NCBI RefSeq assembly: GCF_009295515.1
Contig: NZ_RQVV01000013.1
Coordinates: 1 to 64,000, forward strand
Length of the DNA: 64,000 bases
Source of the DNA: Erwinia endophytica
GTDB lineage: Bacteria > Pseudomonadota > Gammaproteobacteria > Enterobacterales > Enterobacteriaceae
Direction of reading: 5' to 3'
In this document: piece after piece, positions 8,196 through 16,643 of the stretch
Numbering within the stretch: position 1 is the first letter of the stretch
Layout of the letters: each line of letters begins with the position of its first letter
The notes under the pieces: generated by a model
The model's database searches: none
Told to the model about the DNA's origin: nothing
The model's input: only the letters and a program-made list of their open reading frames with translations
Program-made: the position numbers and the translations under genes

Positions 8196-8992
8196 AACTG
8201 GATATTGCCCATAAGACGTGCTTCAGTTACCAGAGCCTGGTGAAACAGAGCACCCAGTACCTGCGCCTGACCCCGCAGGATTCAGTGCATCAGACCATCA
8301 TTTCCTGGGAGCTACGGCTGCCCACGCAGGCGATGTGCACCACCGACACTTATGGCAACGTGTTGCATGTGCTGACGCTGGATACGCCGCATCAATCGAT
8401 TGAAATTGAGGCGCGGGGTGTAGTGGAAATCCTGGATGAAGAGGAGACGACGGCCGATCCGCACAGCGTGCTGTCGCCGCTGGTGTTTCTGCGGAGCACC
8501 CCGCTAACCCAGCCTGATCAGGCTATTCGTGAGTTCGCCTTGCGCTATTTCCGTCCTGAAGCGCCATTGCCCAGCCTTGAGCGGCTGATGGGCGAGTTGT
8601 TGTTGAAAATGCCTTACCAGCCGGGGAGTACGTTGGTGACCGATACGGCGGCGAAAGTATTTGCGGCGGGCACCGGGGTTTGCCAGGATCACAGCCATGT
8701 GTTTCTGGCCTGTTGTCGTAGCTTGCATATCCCTGCTCGCTATGTGAGTGGTTACCTTTATACTGATACCGCCGGGCATGTGGCGACTCATGCCTGGGTC
8801 GAGGCCTGGGTCGAGGGGAGCTGGCACAGTTTTGATATTACCAATAATACCCGCAGTACCCGGCAGCACCTGAAGCTGGCTGTCGGAGTGGATTATATGG
8901 ATGCCTGCCCGGTCAGAGGAATGCGGCTGGGCGGCGGAAGTGAAGACATGTTGGCAGTGGCTGCGGTGCAACTGGTTAATTCGCAGCAGTAA
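8192..8992 (+). CDS. transglutaminase-like cysteine protease family protein
   Basis: A 266-residue protein with an N-terminal beta-rich bacterial transglutaminase-like domain (about residues 1-85), then the catalytic core. The Cys is in GTGVCQDHSHVF (about residue 167) and the His in THAWVEAWV (about residue 204). The Asp is probably within SFDITNNTR. These are the three residues of the papain-like transglutaminase core. The protein is likely cytoplasmic, with no signal peptide, and would hydrolyse or transfer amide bonds in concert with the ATP-grasp enzyme. The start overlaps the preceding stop (ATGA). Confidence 0.85.
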   Translation: MKLDIAHKTCFSYQSLVKQSTQYLRLTPQDSVHQTIISWELRLPTQAMCTTDTYGNVLHVLTLDTPHQSIEIEARGVVEILDEEETTADPHSVLSPLVFLRSTPLTQPDQAIREFALRYFRPEAPLPSLERLMGELLLKMPYQPGSTLVTDTAAKVFAAGTGVCQDHSHVFLACCRSLHIPARYVSGYLYTDTAGHVATHAWVEAWVEGSWHSFDITNNTRSTRQHLKLAVGVDYMDACPVRGMRLGGGSEDMLAVAAVQLVNSQQ

Positions 8993-9009
8993 ATTGAATC
9001 AGGCAGACT

Positions 9010-9720
9010 ATGACTTACTGTGTGGCAATGCGTTTATCGTCAGGAATGATTTTTGTCTCCGACTCCCGTACTAATGCGGGAGTCGACCATATTTCGTCAT
9101 TCCGTAAGCTGCATGTTTTTCAGCAGGATGATGAGCGAATGCTGGTACTGCAAAGTGCCGGTAATCTGGCGACCACCCAAAGTGTATTGAGCCTGCTGCG
9201 ACGGGGTTGCGAGGATGCCGCCAGACCTAATCTGATGAGCTGTACCAATATGTACGATGTCGCCCTGCTGGTGGGGGAAACCTTGCGGGGGGTTATCAAA
9301 CGTGACGGTGAAGAGTTTGGCGGCACGTTGCTGCTGGGCGGACAGATTAAGGGGGAGGAGCCGCGACTGTTCCAGCTTTACCCCCAAGGCAATTTTATTG
9401 AGGCGAGCACTGATACGCCCTATTTCCAGATTGGCGAAAGCAAGTATGGCAAGCCGATTATCGATCGCGTGCTACGTTTTGATACGCCGCTGGATCAGGC
9501 GATGCAGTGCGCGCTGATTTCGATGGATTCCACGCTGGCGAGTAACATCTCGGTCGGTTTGCCGCTGGACGTGATGATGTATCACGCTGACAGTTTCAGT
9601 ACGGCGCAGCAGTACCATATTACCGAAAGACATCCCTACTTTTCGCAGATCCGTCAGTTGTGGAGTGCCGGATTGCTCAGCGTCTTTGCGCAATTGCCCC
9701 CATTGCAGCTCGACGATTAA
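9010..9720 (+). CDS. Anbu, proteasome-like N-terminal-threonine peptidase
   Basis: A 236-residue Ntn-hydrolase of the proteasome beta-subunit/HslV superfamily, Anbu type. Thr2 follows the initiator Met (MTYCVAMRL), so Met removal would expose the catalytic threonine without a propeptide. The conserved SDSRTNAGVDHISSFRKL block (about residues 17-34) matches Anbu proteins. No regulatory ATPase gene is adjacent, which is usual for Anbu. It lies 17 bases after the transglutaminase gene and closes the classic ATP-grasp / alpha-E / transglutaminase / Anbu operon. The family link is strong; the biological substrate is not established. Confidence 0.88.
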   Translation: MTYCVAMRLSSGMIFVSDSRTNAGVDHISSFRKLHVFQQDDERMLVLQSAGNLATTQSVLSLLRRGCEDAARPNLMSCTNMYDVALLVGETLRGVIKRDGEEFGGTLLLGGQIKGEEPRLFQLYPQGNFIEASTDTPYFQIGESKYGKPIIDRVLRFDTPLDQAMQCALISMDSTLASNISVGLPLDVMMYHADSFSTAQQYHITERHPYFSQIRQLWSAGLLSVFAQLPPLQLDD

Positions 9721-10002
9721 ATCACGTTATCATCACGCATATCCCGGCATTATTCATCGTGCGCAGTGTGATGCCTGTCAACTATTTCACGTGCTGAAAA
9801 ACAGCGGTATACCGCTGATGGTGACAGCGTGCCGCTTAACCCGGATAAACAACCGTTCAGCTATTTATCCTCCTGCCAGAAGAAAAAATTGGCCACAATA
9901 ACGACAGTCTGGCGTGGCTGTATCCTCCTGAAAACGTTGTTTGGGTCAGTTGGACGGTCCGCTTCCGTGGTTTGGTTTTTAATCTGATATCAGGCTTCGC
10001 AA
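9721..10002. other. spacer with the btsT promoter region
   Basis: About 280 bases with no supportable gene. It must contain the btsT promoter and, if the E. coli logic holds, the BtsR binding site, but I could not assign a specific operator by eye. No good Shine-Dalgarno sequence is apparent before the ATG cluster at 10003-10011. Confidence 0.4.
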
Positions 10003-12159
10003 ATGATGATGAGTAAAAAGATCGTTCGACATCTTCCCTGGGCGCTGATCGGGATAATTGGCGCGTTCTGTCTGGCTACCGTCGCCCTGCGTCGGGGCGA
10101 ACACGTCAGCGCACTGTGGATTGTGGTGGCGTCGGTTTCGGTATATCTGGTGGCGTACCGTTATTACAGCCTCTATATTGCGCAAAAGGTCATGCAACTG
10201 GACCCGACCCGCGCGACACCCGCTGTCATCAACAATGACGGCCTGAACTATGTCCCCACGAATAAATTTGTGTTGTTTGGCCACCATTTTGCGGCGATCG
10301 CCGGTGCGGGTCCGTTAGTGGGGCCGGTGCTGGCCGCGCAGATGGGGTATCTGCCCGGGGTGCTGTGGCTGCTGGCCGGCGTGGTGCTCGCCGGTGCGGT
10401 ACAGGACTTTATGGTGTTGTTTATCTCTTCTCGCCGCAACGGCGCTTCGCTGGGAGAAATGGTCAAGGAGGAAATGGGACCGGTACCGGGAACGATTGCC
10501 CTGTTTGGCTGCTTTGTCATTATGATTATCATCCTGGCGGTATTGGCGTTAATCGTGGTGAAAGCGCTGGCCGAAAGTCCGTGGGGGGTGTTTACGGTCT
10601 GTTCGACTGTCCCTATCGCGCTGTTTATGGGGATTTACATGCGCTTTATCCGCCCAGGGCGGGTCGGGGAAGTCTCGGTTATCGGCATTCTCGCGTTGGT
10701 GGCGTCAATCTGGTTTGGCGGTGTTATCGCTCACGACCCGTACTGGGGACCGGCGCTGACTTTTAAAGACACCACGATTACCTTTACGCTGATTGGCTAT
10801 GCCTTTGTTTCTGCGTTGCTGCCGGTTTGGTTGATACTCGCGCCGCGTGACTATCTGGCCACCTTCCTGAAAATTGGGGTGATAGTCGGGCTGGCGCTGG
10901 GGATTATCCTCCTCAATCCTGACCTGAAAATGCCTGCCCTGACCCAGTATATTGATGGCACCGGCCCACTGTGGAAAGGCGCGCTGTTCCCGTTCCTGTT
11001 TATCACTATCGCTTGTGGCGCGGTCTCCGGTTTCCATGCCTTGATTGCCTCTGGTACCACGCCGAAACTGTTGGCGATGGAAACTGAAGCGCGTTTTATC
11101 GGCTACGGAGCGATGCTGATGGAATCTTTTGTGGCGATGATGGCGCTGGTGGCCGCCTCCATTATCGAGCCGGGTCTCTATTTTGCCATGAATACCCCAC
11201 CGTCCGGGTTGGGTATCACCATGCCCAATCTTCATGAACTGGGGAGCGACGCGGCGCCGGCGATTATGGCGCAACTGCATGACGTCACTGTTCATGCGGC
11301 GGCGACTGTCAGTAGCTGGGGTTTTGTGATTTCACCTGAACAAATCCTGCAGACCGCTAAAGATATTGGCGAACCGTCGGTGCTGAACCGTGCGGGTGGG
11401 GCGCCGACATTGGCGGTAGGGATTGCGATGGTCTTTCACAAAATCGTTCCGATGGCGGATATGGGTTTTTGGTATCACTTCGGTATCCTGTTTGAAGCGC
11501 TGTTTATCCTTACCGCGCTGGATGCGGGTACCCGTTCTGGCCGCTTTATGTTGCAGGATCTGTTGGGCAATTTTATCCCGGTACTGAAGAAAACCGACTC
11601 GCTGGTTGCCGGGGTAATCGGTACCGCAGGCTGTGTCGGCCTGTGGGGATATCTGCTGTATCAGGGGGTGGTCGATCCGCTGGGTGGGGTAAAAAGCCTG
11701 TGGCCGCTGTTCGGTATTTCGAACCAGATGCTGGCGGCGATAGCGCTGGTGCTGGTGACGGTCATCTTGATCAAAATGAAGCGCAGTCGTTACGTCTGGG
11801 TGACGGTCATTCCGGCGATCTGGCTGCTGGTTTGCACCACCTGGGCTCTGGGGATGAAACTGTTCAGCAGCAGGCCGGAGATGGAAGGATTCTTCTATAT
11901 GGCGAGGGAATACAAGGCTCGCCTGCTGGCTGAGGGCGCGCAACTGAGCGCCCGGCAAATGGCGGATATGAGCCATATTGTGGTCAATAACTATACTAAT
12001 GCGGCGCTCAGCATCCTGTTCCTGGTGGTGGTGTACAGCATTATTTTTTACGGTATTGGCGCGGCGATGAAGGCAAGGCGTTCTCCGCAGCGTACTGATA
12101 AAGAGACACCTTATGTCGCCATCCCTCCAGAGGGGGTGAAAGTCTCTTCTGGTCACTGA
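10003..12159 (+). CDS. btsT: pyruvate/proton symporter BtsT (CstA family)
   Basis: A 718-residue inner-membrane protein with many hydrophobic segments. From memory its sequence is very close to E. coli BtsT (YjiY) and less so to CstA: RRGEHxSALWIVVASVSVYL, DPTRATPAVINNDGLNYVP and AGAGPLVGPVLAAQMGYLPG are all present, and the C-terminus VKVSSGH also resembles BtsT. BtsT imports pyruvate with high affinity when nutrients fall. Three consecutive ATG codons (10003, 10006, 10009) leave the exact start open. A small YjiX-like gene follows after a hairpin. The convergent genes on the other strand encode the BtsSR system known to induce btsT in E. coli. Confidence 0.92.
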   Translation: MMMSKKIVRHLPWALIGIIGAFCLATVALRRGEHVSALWIVVASVSVYLVAYRYYSLYIAQKVMQLDPTRATPAVINNDGLNYVPTNKFVLFGHHFAAIAGAGPLVGPVLAAQMGYLPGVLWLLAGVVLAGAVQDFMVLFISSRRNGASLGEMVKEEMGPVPGTIALFGCFVIMIIILAVLALIVVKALAESPWGVFTVCSTVPIALFMGIYMRFIRPGRVGEVSVIGILALVASIWFGGVIAHDPYWGPALTFKDTTITFTLIGYAFVSALLPVWLILAPRDYLATFLKIGVIVGLALGIILLNPDLKMPALTQYIDGTGPLWKGALFPFLFITIACGAVSGFHALIASGTTPKLLAMETEARFIGYGAMLMESFVAMMALVAASIIEPGLYFAMNTPPSGLGITMPNLHELGSDAAPAIMAQLHDVTVHAAATVSSWGFVISPEQILQTAKDIGEPSVLNRAGGAPTLAVGIAMVFHKIVPMADMGFWYHFGILFEALFILTALDAGTRSGRFMLQDLLGNFIPVLKKTDSLVAGVIGTAGCVGLWGYLLYQGVVDPLGGVKSLWPLFGISNQMLAAIALVLVTVILIKMKRSRYVWVTVIPAIWLLVCTTWALGMKLFSSRPEMEGFFYMAREYKARLLAEGAQLSARQMADMSHIVVNNYTNAALSILFLVVVYSIIFYGIGAAMKARRSPQRTDKETPYVAIPPEGVKVSSGH

Positions 12160-12169
12160 TAACCTTCCC

Positions 12170-12191
12170 AGCCCTGCTCTGGCAGGGCTTT
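12170..12191 (+). terminator. hairpin between btsT and the yjiX-like gene
   Basis: AGCCCTGC (12170-12177) pairs perfectly with GCAGGGCT (12182-12189) around TCTG, followed by only three T. It may act as a partial terminator that lowers expression of the small downstream gene, or as an mRNA-stabilising hairpin. Confidence 0.55.
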
Positions 12192-12207
12192 AACTTCAGG
12201 AATCATT

Positions 12208-12411
12208 ATGTTTGTTCATTTAGGATCAGTCAGCAAATCCCTTAGCCATGCGGCCAGGATGCTGGTCGGGATCCCGGATTACGATACCTACGTTCAGCAT
12301 ATGAGGACCCGGCATCCGGATAAACCGGTGATGAGCTATAAAGAGTTTTTCCGTGAGCGCCAGCAGGCGCGTTACGGTGGAGACGGCAAGGGCGGCATGC
12401 GCTGCTGCTAA
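12208..12411 (+). CDS. small YjiX/YbdD-like protein (DUF466)
   Basis: A 67-residue protein with the family landmarks [35 protein letters not shown] and a GMRCC C-terminus. Such short proteins are almost always encoded just after CstA/BtsT family transporters (ybdD after cstA, yjiX after btsT), as here. Work on YbdD points to a role in transporter activity. TTCAGGAATC before the ATG supplies a ribosome binding site. The function here, as an accessory to BtsT, is inferred from position. Confidence 0.88.
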   Translation: MFVHLGSVSKSLSHAARMLVGIPDYDTYVQHMRTRHPDKPVMSYKEFFRERQQARYGGDGKGGMRCC

Positions 12412-12470
12412 TTACTGATAGCGCAGGACGAGCGAACAGAGGCAGTTGCCGCAGGCACTTTTTTCTGCTT

Positions 12471-13190
12471 TCAAAGACCGAGATTTTTTTTCAGCAGTTT
12501 AAGATAACGACGACTGACCGGTACGGTCAGTCCACAGCGTAACCGTAGTTCTGCCTGACCGTTGTCTTGCAGACGAATCTCCTGCAGCTGCGCCATATTC
12601 ACCAGATACTGGCGATGGCAACGCAGCAGCGAGGTCCGGTTCTCCAGTGTGCGTAACGTCAGTTCGGTCAGCCCTTCTTTACCCTCATTATTAGTGACAT
12701 AAATTCCACTCAGACGGCTGCTGACAAATGCCACCTCATCCATCTGCAGCAGATAAATCCGGCTATGTCCGCAGCAGGGAATAAACTGCAACGGTTGCTG
12801 ACTTTCTGGCAACAGTGAAATAGCCTGGATATGCCGCTCCTGCCGCAGACGGGTCAGGGTTTTGCGCAATCTATCGGCGGCCAGCGGCTTCAGTAAGTAG
12901 TCAAAGGCTTGTTCTTCAAACGCCTTCACCGCGTAATGATCAAAAGCGGTCAGAAACACGATATAAGGGCGATGATGGTCATCCAGCATCGCCACCATTT
13001 CCAGCCCGTTGATCTGTGGCATCTGAATGTCCAGAAACAGAACGTCCGGTTCAAGTCGGCGTACGGCACCAATCGCCTCAATGGCATTGGCGCACTCACC
13101 GACGAGGGTAATATCACGTTCATCCTCCAGCAGGATGCGCAGGTTCTCCCGCGCCAGCGGTTCATCATCGACAATCAATACCTTTAGCAT
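12471..13190 (-). CDS. btsR: LytTR-type response regulator BtsR
   Basis: A 239-residue response regulator, the same length as E. coli BtsR (YehT). The receiver domain (residues 1-120) has the acidic pocket VDDE, phospho-acceptor Asp54 in LFLDIQMP and Lys in YLLKPL. A LytTR DNA-binding domain fills residues 135-239 ([21 protein letters not shown]). It overlaps the end of btsS by 7 bases. In E. coli BtsSR responds to extracellular pyruvate and drives btsT, which here is the neighbouring convergent gene. Recognition is from memory of the E. coli protein. Confidence 0.9.
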   Translation of the reverse strand: MLKVLIVDDEPLARENLRILLEDERDITLVGECANAIEAIGAVRRLEPDVLFLDIQMPQINGLEMVAMLDDHHRPYIVFLTAFDHYAVKAFEEQAFDYLLKPLAADRLRKTLTRLRQERHIQAISLLPESQQPLQFIPCCGHSRIYLLQMDEVAFVSSRLSGIYVTNNEGKEGLTELTLRTLENRTSLLRCHRQYLVNMAQLQEIRLQDNGQAELRLRCGLTVPVSRRYLKLLKKNLGL

Positions 13191-14869
13191 GCTTCCTCCA
13201 GCGGCAGTCGCAGGTAGATACGGGTAAACTTTTCCTGCTCGCAGTGGATGCTGATGCCATAATTGTCGCCAAATTGTGCCCGTAAACGTTTATCCACCAG
13301 CGTCATCCCTAATCCTTTGCTGTCAGTTTGTGGCTGATACAGGCCGGCATTATCTTCAATGGTCAGGAGCAGATGCGCTGCTACCCGCCGGGCCTGAATA
13401 ACGATTTTCCCAGTGCCAAGTAGCTGGGACGTCCCGTGTTTAATTGCATTTTCAACAATCGGTTGCAGGCTGAAGGCCGGCAACTGATGATGCGCCAACT
13501 CCAGCGGGATCTGCATCTGTACCGTCAACTGTGCCTGAAAGCGCGCTTTTTCAATCTGTAAGTAAGCATTCACATGCTCAATTTCATCCGCCAGCGTCAC
13601 AATTTCTGATGGTCGCTGGAGATTTTTACGAAAGAAGGTCGACAGATACTGTACCAGCCGTCCGGCCTGCTCTTGATCGCGGCGGATCACCGCCAGCAGT
13701 GTATTCAGCGCATTGAACAGGAAATGGGGATTGACCTGGGCATGCAGTAGTTTAATCTCAGCCTGCGTTAGCAGGGTTTTTTGCTGTTCAAACTTACCGG
13801 CCAGAATCTGGGCTGACAGCAACTGCGCGATCCCTTCGCCCAGCGTGCGGTTGATTGAGCTGAACAGACGATTTTTGGCTTCATACAGTTTGATGGTGCC
13901 GATAACCCGCTGATTTTCTCCGCGTAGTGGGATAACCAATGTGGAGCCCAGTTTGCAATCAGGATGGATAGAACAGCAGTAAGGGACCTCATTACCGTCA
14001 GCGTAAACCACCTCACCGGTGGCGATGGCCCGCAAGGTATGCAGCGAAGAAATGCCTTTGCCGGGTAAATGGTGGTCATCTCCTGTACCGGTGAAGGCCA
14101 GCAATTTTTCCCGGTCGGTGATAGCGACCGCTCCGGTTTTCAGTTCGGCATAGAGCACTTGTGCCACTTTCAGGCTGTTCTCTTCATTAAATCCCTGGCG
14201 CAGGATCCCTTCGGTGGATGCGGCCACCTTCAGGGCGACAGCAGAAAAGGCCGAAGTGTATTTTTCAAACATGGCGCGTTTATCCAGCAGAATCCGCATA
14301 AACATCGCGGCGCCCAGAGAATTCGTTATCGTCATTGGCGCGGCGATGTTTTGTACCAGATGCAGCGCATCCTGAAATGGGCGGGCAATCAGCAGAATGA
14401 TCACCATCTGCAGCAGTTCAGCAACAAAAGTAATAGCACCCGCCGTCAGTGGGCTGAAGATTCTATCGGGGCGTCCTGTTTTGAAAAGCCAACTGTGCAT
14501 CAGACCACCCAGCAACCCTTCGGTGATGGTGGAGGCCATGCAACTGAGTGCGGTCATCCCGCCGAGGGAGTAGCGGTGCAGTCCGCCGGTCAGACCGACC
14601 AGTCCGCCGACCAGTGGACCGCCCAGTAGCCCGCCAATCGCGGCTCCAATGGCGCGGGTGTTGGCGAGAGAGTCCGCAATATTCAGGCTGAACCAGGACC
14701 CCATAATGCAAAAAATGGCGAAGGTGACATAGCACAGTAGCTTGTGCGGCAGACGTACTGTCACCTGCATCAGGGGGATGAACAGGCGCGTTTTGCTCAT
14801 TAGCCAGGCGATCACCAAAAACACGCACATCTGCTGTAACAGCAACAAAACCAGTTTTACTTCATACAT
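13184..14869 (-). CDS. btsS: pyruvate-sensing histidine kinase BtsS (LytS family)
   Basis: A 561-residue sensor kinase. The ATG at 14869 ([15 protein letters not shown]) gives exactly the length of E. coli BtsS (YehU); the frame is open 63 codons further upstream, but that part does not resemble the protein. Domains: an N-terminal multi-helix LytS membrane domain (about 1-200), a GAF-like domain (about 215-340), the phospho-accepting His in [14 protein letters not shown] (about residue 363), and an ATPase domain with NAIKHG and [11 protein letters not shown]. BtsS binds pyruvate and phosphorylates BtsR. It is co-transcribed with btsR. Confidence 0.9.
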   Translation of the reverse strand: MYEVKLVLLLLQQMCVFLVIAWLMSKTRLFIPLMQVTVRLPHKLLCYVTFAIFCIMGSWFSLNIADSLANTRAIGAAIGGLLGGPLVGGLVGLTGGLHRYSLGGMTALSCMASTITEGLLGGLMHSWLFKTGRPDRIFSPLTAGAITFVAELLQMVIILLIARPFQDALHLVQNIAAPMTITNSLGAAMFMRILLDKRAMFEKYTSAFSAVALKVAASTEGILRQGFNEENSLKVAQVLYAELKTGAVAITDREKLLAFTGTGDDHHLPGKGISSLHTLRAIATGEVVYADGNEVPYCCSIHPDCKLGSTLVIPLRGENQRVIGTIKLYEAKNRLFSSINRTLGEGIAQLLSAQILAGKFEQQKTLLTQAEIKLLHAQVNPHFLFNALNTLLAVIRRDQEQAGRLVQYLSTFFRKNLQRPSEIVTLADEIEHVNAYLQIEKARFQAQLTVQMQIPLELAHHQLPAFSLQPIVENAIKHGTSQLLGTGKIVIQARRVAAHLLLTIEDNAGLYQPQTDSKGLGMTLVDKRLRAQFGDNYGISIHCEQEKFTRIYLRLPLEEAC

Positions 14870-15550
14870 AGCCAGTATCACGTTGGCGAAAAGAGGCAAC
14901 ATACGCCGAAATAGCGGTAAATTGTGCGGTGAGTGGAATAAAAATGTTGAATCGTGATCTCCGTCGTCATGTCCGTTCACGATGATGAGATTTGAGCTCG
15001 TTGTTCGCCGGCGCGTTTGTCCTGCAATGTGGGGCTCGGGGCCAGAGTTGTGGGGCAATATTCCTCTTGAAAAGGAGGTTGATGTTACAAAATACAGTCC
15101 ATTAATGCGATTTTAATTAGAGATTTATATCTACTTTAAATAAAATTGAAACAACATTTCATTTTTATGATTAAGGTCTGCTTATTCTTTATGTGAGTGC
15201 CATTTTTCTTTCTTTGATGGCAAAAAACAGAAGGTTGGAGATGAAAAAATAAAGAGAATGGACAAATGTTTTTATCGATGTCTGATTATTATATTTTTTA
15301 ATTATTTAAGGTGGAATAAGACCGTGTCGCTTTGCGAAATGGTCGCTACCATTTGGCGTGTGTACCGATTAATCGGGAATTATTGTTATCCGGTAATAAT
15401 ATATTTCCCTGGAAAAACAGGGGAGGATGTGATGTACGATGTTATTACTTTCAGTGCGTGATGCTTATAGGGAAATAGACTTGTTTTAGGTGGATGGGCT
15501 GAATAAATACATGGACATGGACGACAATAAGGTAAATGAGGATGTGAAAA
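14870..15550. other. AT-rich divergent control region of btsS and the KdgM-like porin
   Basis: About 680 bases without a convincing gene. It holds the btsS promoter region on the left and the porin promoter on the right. A near-perfect KdgR operator match lies at 15145-15163. A 67-codon frame at 15258-15461 has no recognisable similarity and atypical composition, so it is not called. Confidence 0.5.
15145..15163. promoter_or_regulatory. KdgR-box-like operator
   Basis: ATTGAAACAACATTTCATT matches the KdgR consensus AATRAAAYRNNRTTTYATT at 18 of 19 positions. KdgR is the IclR-family repressor of pectin and oligogalacturonate genes, and the downstream gene is a KdgM-type porin. The site lies about 390 bases before the ATG, which implies a long leader or an upstream promoter. 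Confidence 0.5.
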
Positions 15551-16300
15551 ATGAAAATATCCAATAATGGGCTATTTTTTATTGTTTTGTTTTTTTCATT
15601 TTATGGTAGCGCTTATGCTGATGTGGATTTAACGAATGTTTCGTTTGATTATCGTCATGAGTATCGTGTACGTGACAGGACACATTTCGACAGGTTGTTA
15701 TTTTCGACAACCTTACCGGCTAATTATTCTTTTTCTGCTGATGTTAAATTTAAAACGGGTGGTTCCAATCCTGTGGATAAATATTACCAGGATGAGGTTC
15801 TTAATGCTGTGGAAATGACATTGGCGAAAACGTACCAAATAGGAAATTGGAAAATCATACCGTTGATACAGCCTGAGTTTAACTCCAGCCGTACTGAATG
15901 GAAATTCGGTGTTTCTCCCTGGTATACCATCAATGAACACTGGTCTATCGGTGGGTTGTATCGTCTGGAATTAACAGATTATGCCCATGACAGTGTCTGT
16001 GACACAGTTGGTGTGGTTTGTACCACGAATAGACATCGCACGGTCAACCGGGTGGATGGGTATTTCAGTTATTCACAAGACGACTGGCAACTGGTCTACA
16101 AAATAATCTATCAGCACGGTGATGAAGATCTCTTCGCCAATAAACATTATAATTACGAACAGGAGTTGCAATTTAATTATTTTATGGGGGATAAAAAAGA
16201 GTGGTCTCCCTATATTACTTTTGGTGATATCAATCGTTCATCAATATCCAGCGAACGGCAATTGCGTCTGCGTGTTGGCGTAGTCTATGCTTTTAAATGA
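15551..16300 (+). CDS. KdgM-family oligogalacturonate-type outer-membrane porin
   Basis: A 249-residue beta-barrel protein. Residues 1-23 are a typical signal peptide ending GSAYA, and the mature part begins DVDLTNVSFDYRHEYRVRDR. The FDYRHEY motif and the alternating beta-strand pattern with many aromatic residues are typical of the KdgM/NanC monomeric porin family, which takes up acidic oligosaccharides. A lone pair of cysteines (SVCDTVGVVC) lies in a probable loop. The last residues are YAFK rather than the usual terminal Phe, so the barrel signal is off by one residue. The substrate class is inferred from family and from the KdgR-like box upstream. Confidence 0.8.
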   Translation: MKISNNGLFFIVLFFSFYGSAYADVDLTNVSFDYRHEYRVRDRTHFDRLLFSTTLPANYSFSADVKFKTGGSNPVDKYYQDEVLNAVEMTLAKTYQIGNWKIIPLIQPEFNSSRTEWKFGVSPWYTINEHWSIGGLYRLELTDYAHDSVCDTVGVVCTTNRHRTVNRVDGYFSYSQDDWQLVYKIIYQHGDEDLFANKHYNYEQELQFNYFMGDKKEWSPYITFGDINRSSISSERQLRLRVGVVYAFK

Positions 16301-16321
16301 AATAGACTGTCATGCTTCAAG

Positions 16322-16348
16322 CCGCAGGTGTGTTGGTCGCACCTGTGG
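16322..16348 (+). terminator. hairpin after the porin gene
   Basis: CCGCAGGTG (16322-16330) pairs with CACCTGTGG (16340-16348) with one wobble. It is followed by a C/T-rich stretch rather than a clean T-run, so it is a probable but imperfect terminator. Confidence 0.45.
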
Positions 16349-16568
16349 TCCCCCCCTCTTTCCCTTGTTTTTATGATCTTGGTTGTGCCCACATAACGCC
16401 GCACATTCATGCTCGACGTCCTGTCATGCCGACCTGCGCAGTCGAAATGCCCTCTCTTGACAGTGTTCCTGTGGTAGCAAATGATTGATGCAGGATATCG
16501 ATAATGTCGTCGGGGCCGCAGAGGTGTGAGGTCATATGTTGCTGATCATTTGATGACGAAACTCATTG

Positions 16569-16586
16569 TTGTCATATTTCTGTCAC
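16569..16586 (+). promoter_or_regulatory. Pho box (PhoB binding site)
   Basis: TTGTCAT-ATTT-CTGTCAC is two 7-base CTGTCAT-like repeats separated by 4 AT bases, the exact architecture of a PhoB box. It lies 58 bases before the start of the acid phosphatase gene, so phosphate-starvation induction is expected. Confidence 0.75.
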
Positions 16587-16643
16587 ACTTATCTTCCAGC
16601 ATAATTGTTATCTCTCATCCACTCAATTTTATAAGGAACGGTA

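Noticed and set aside
9767-9795. TGTGA then TCACG upstream of btsT as a CRP site
   Set aside because: The half sites are 15 bases apart instead of 6, so it does not fit CRP.
11332-12156. 274-codon minus-strand frame inside btsT
   Set aside because: It is antisense to btsT and rich in His/Arg/Gln as shadow frames are; no homology is recognised.
15258-15461. 67-codon plus-strand frame before the porin
   Set aside because: No recognisable similarity, no ribosome site and AT-rich leader composition.
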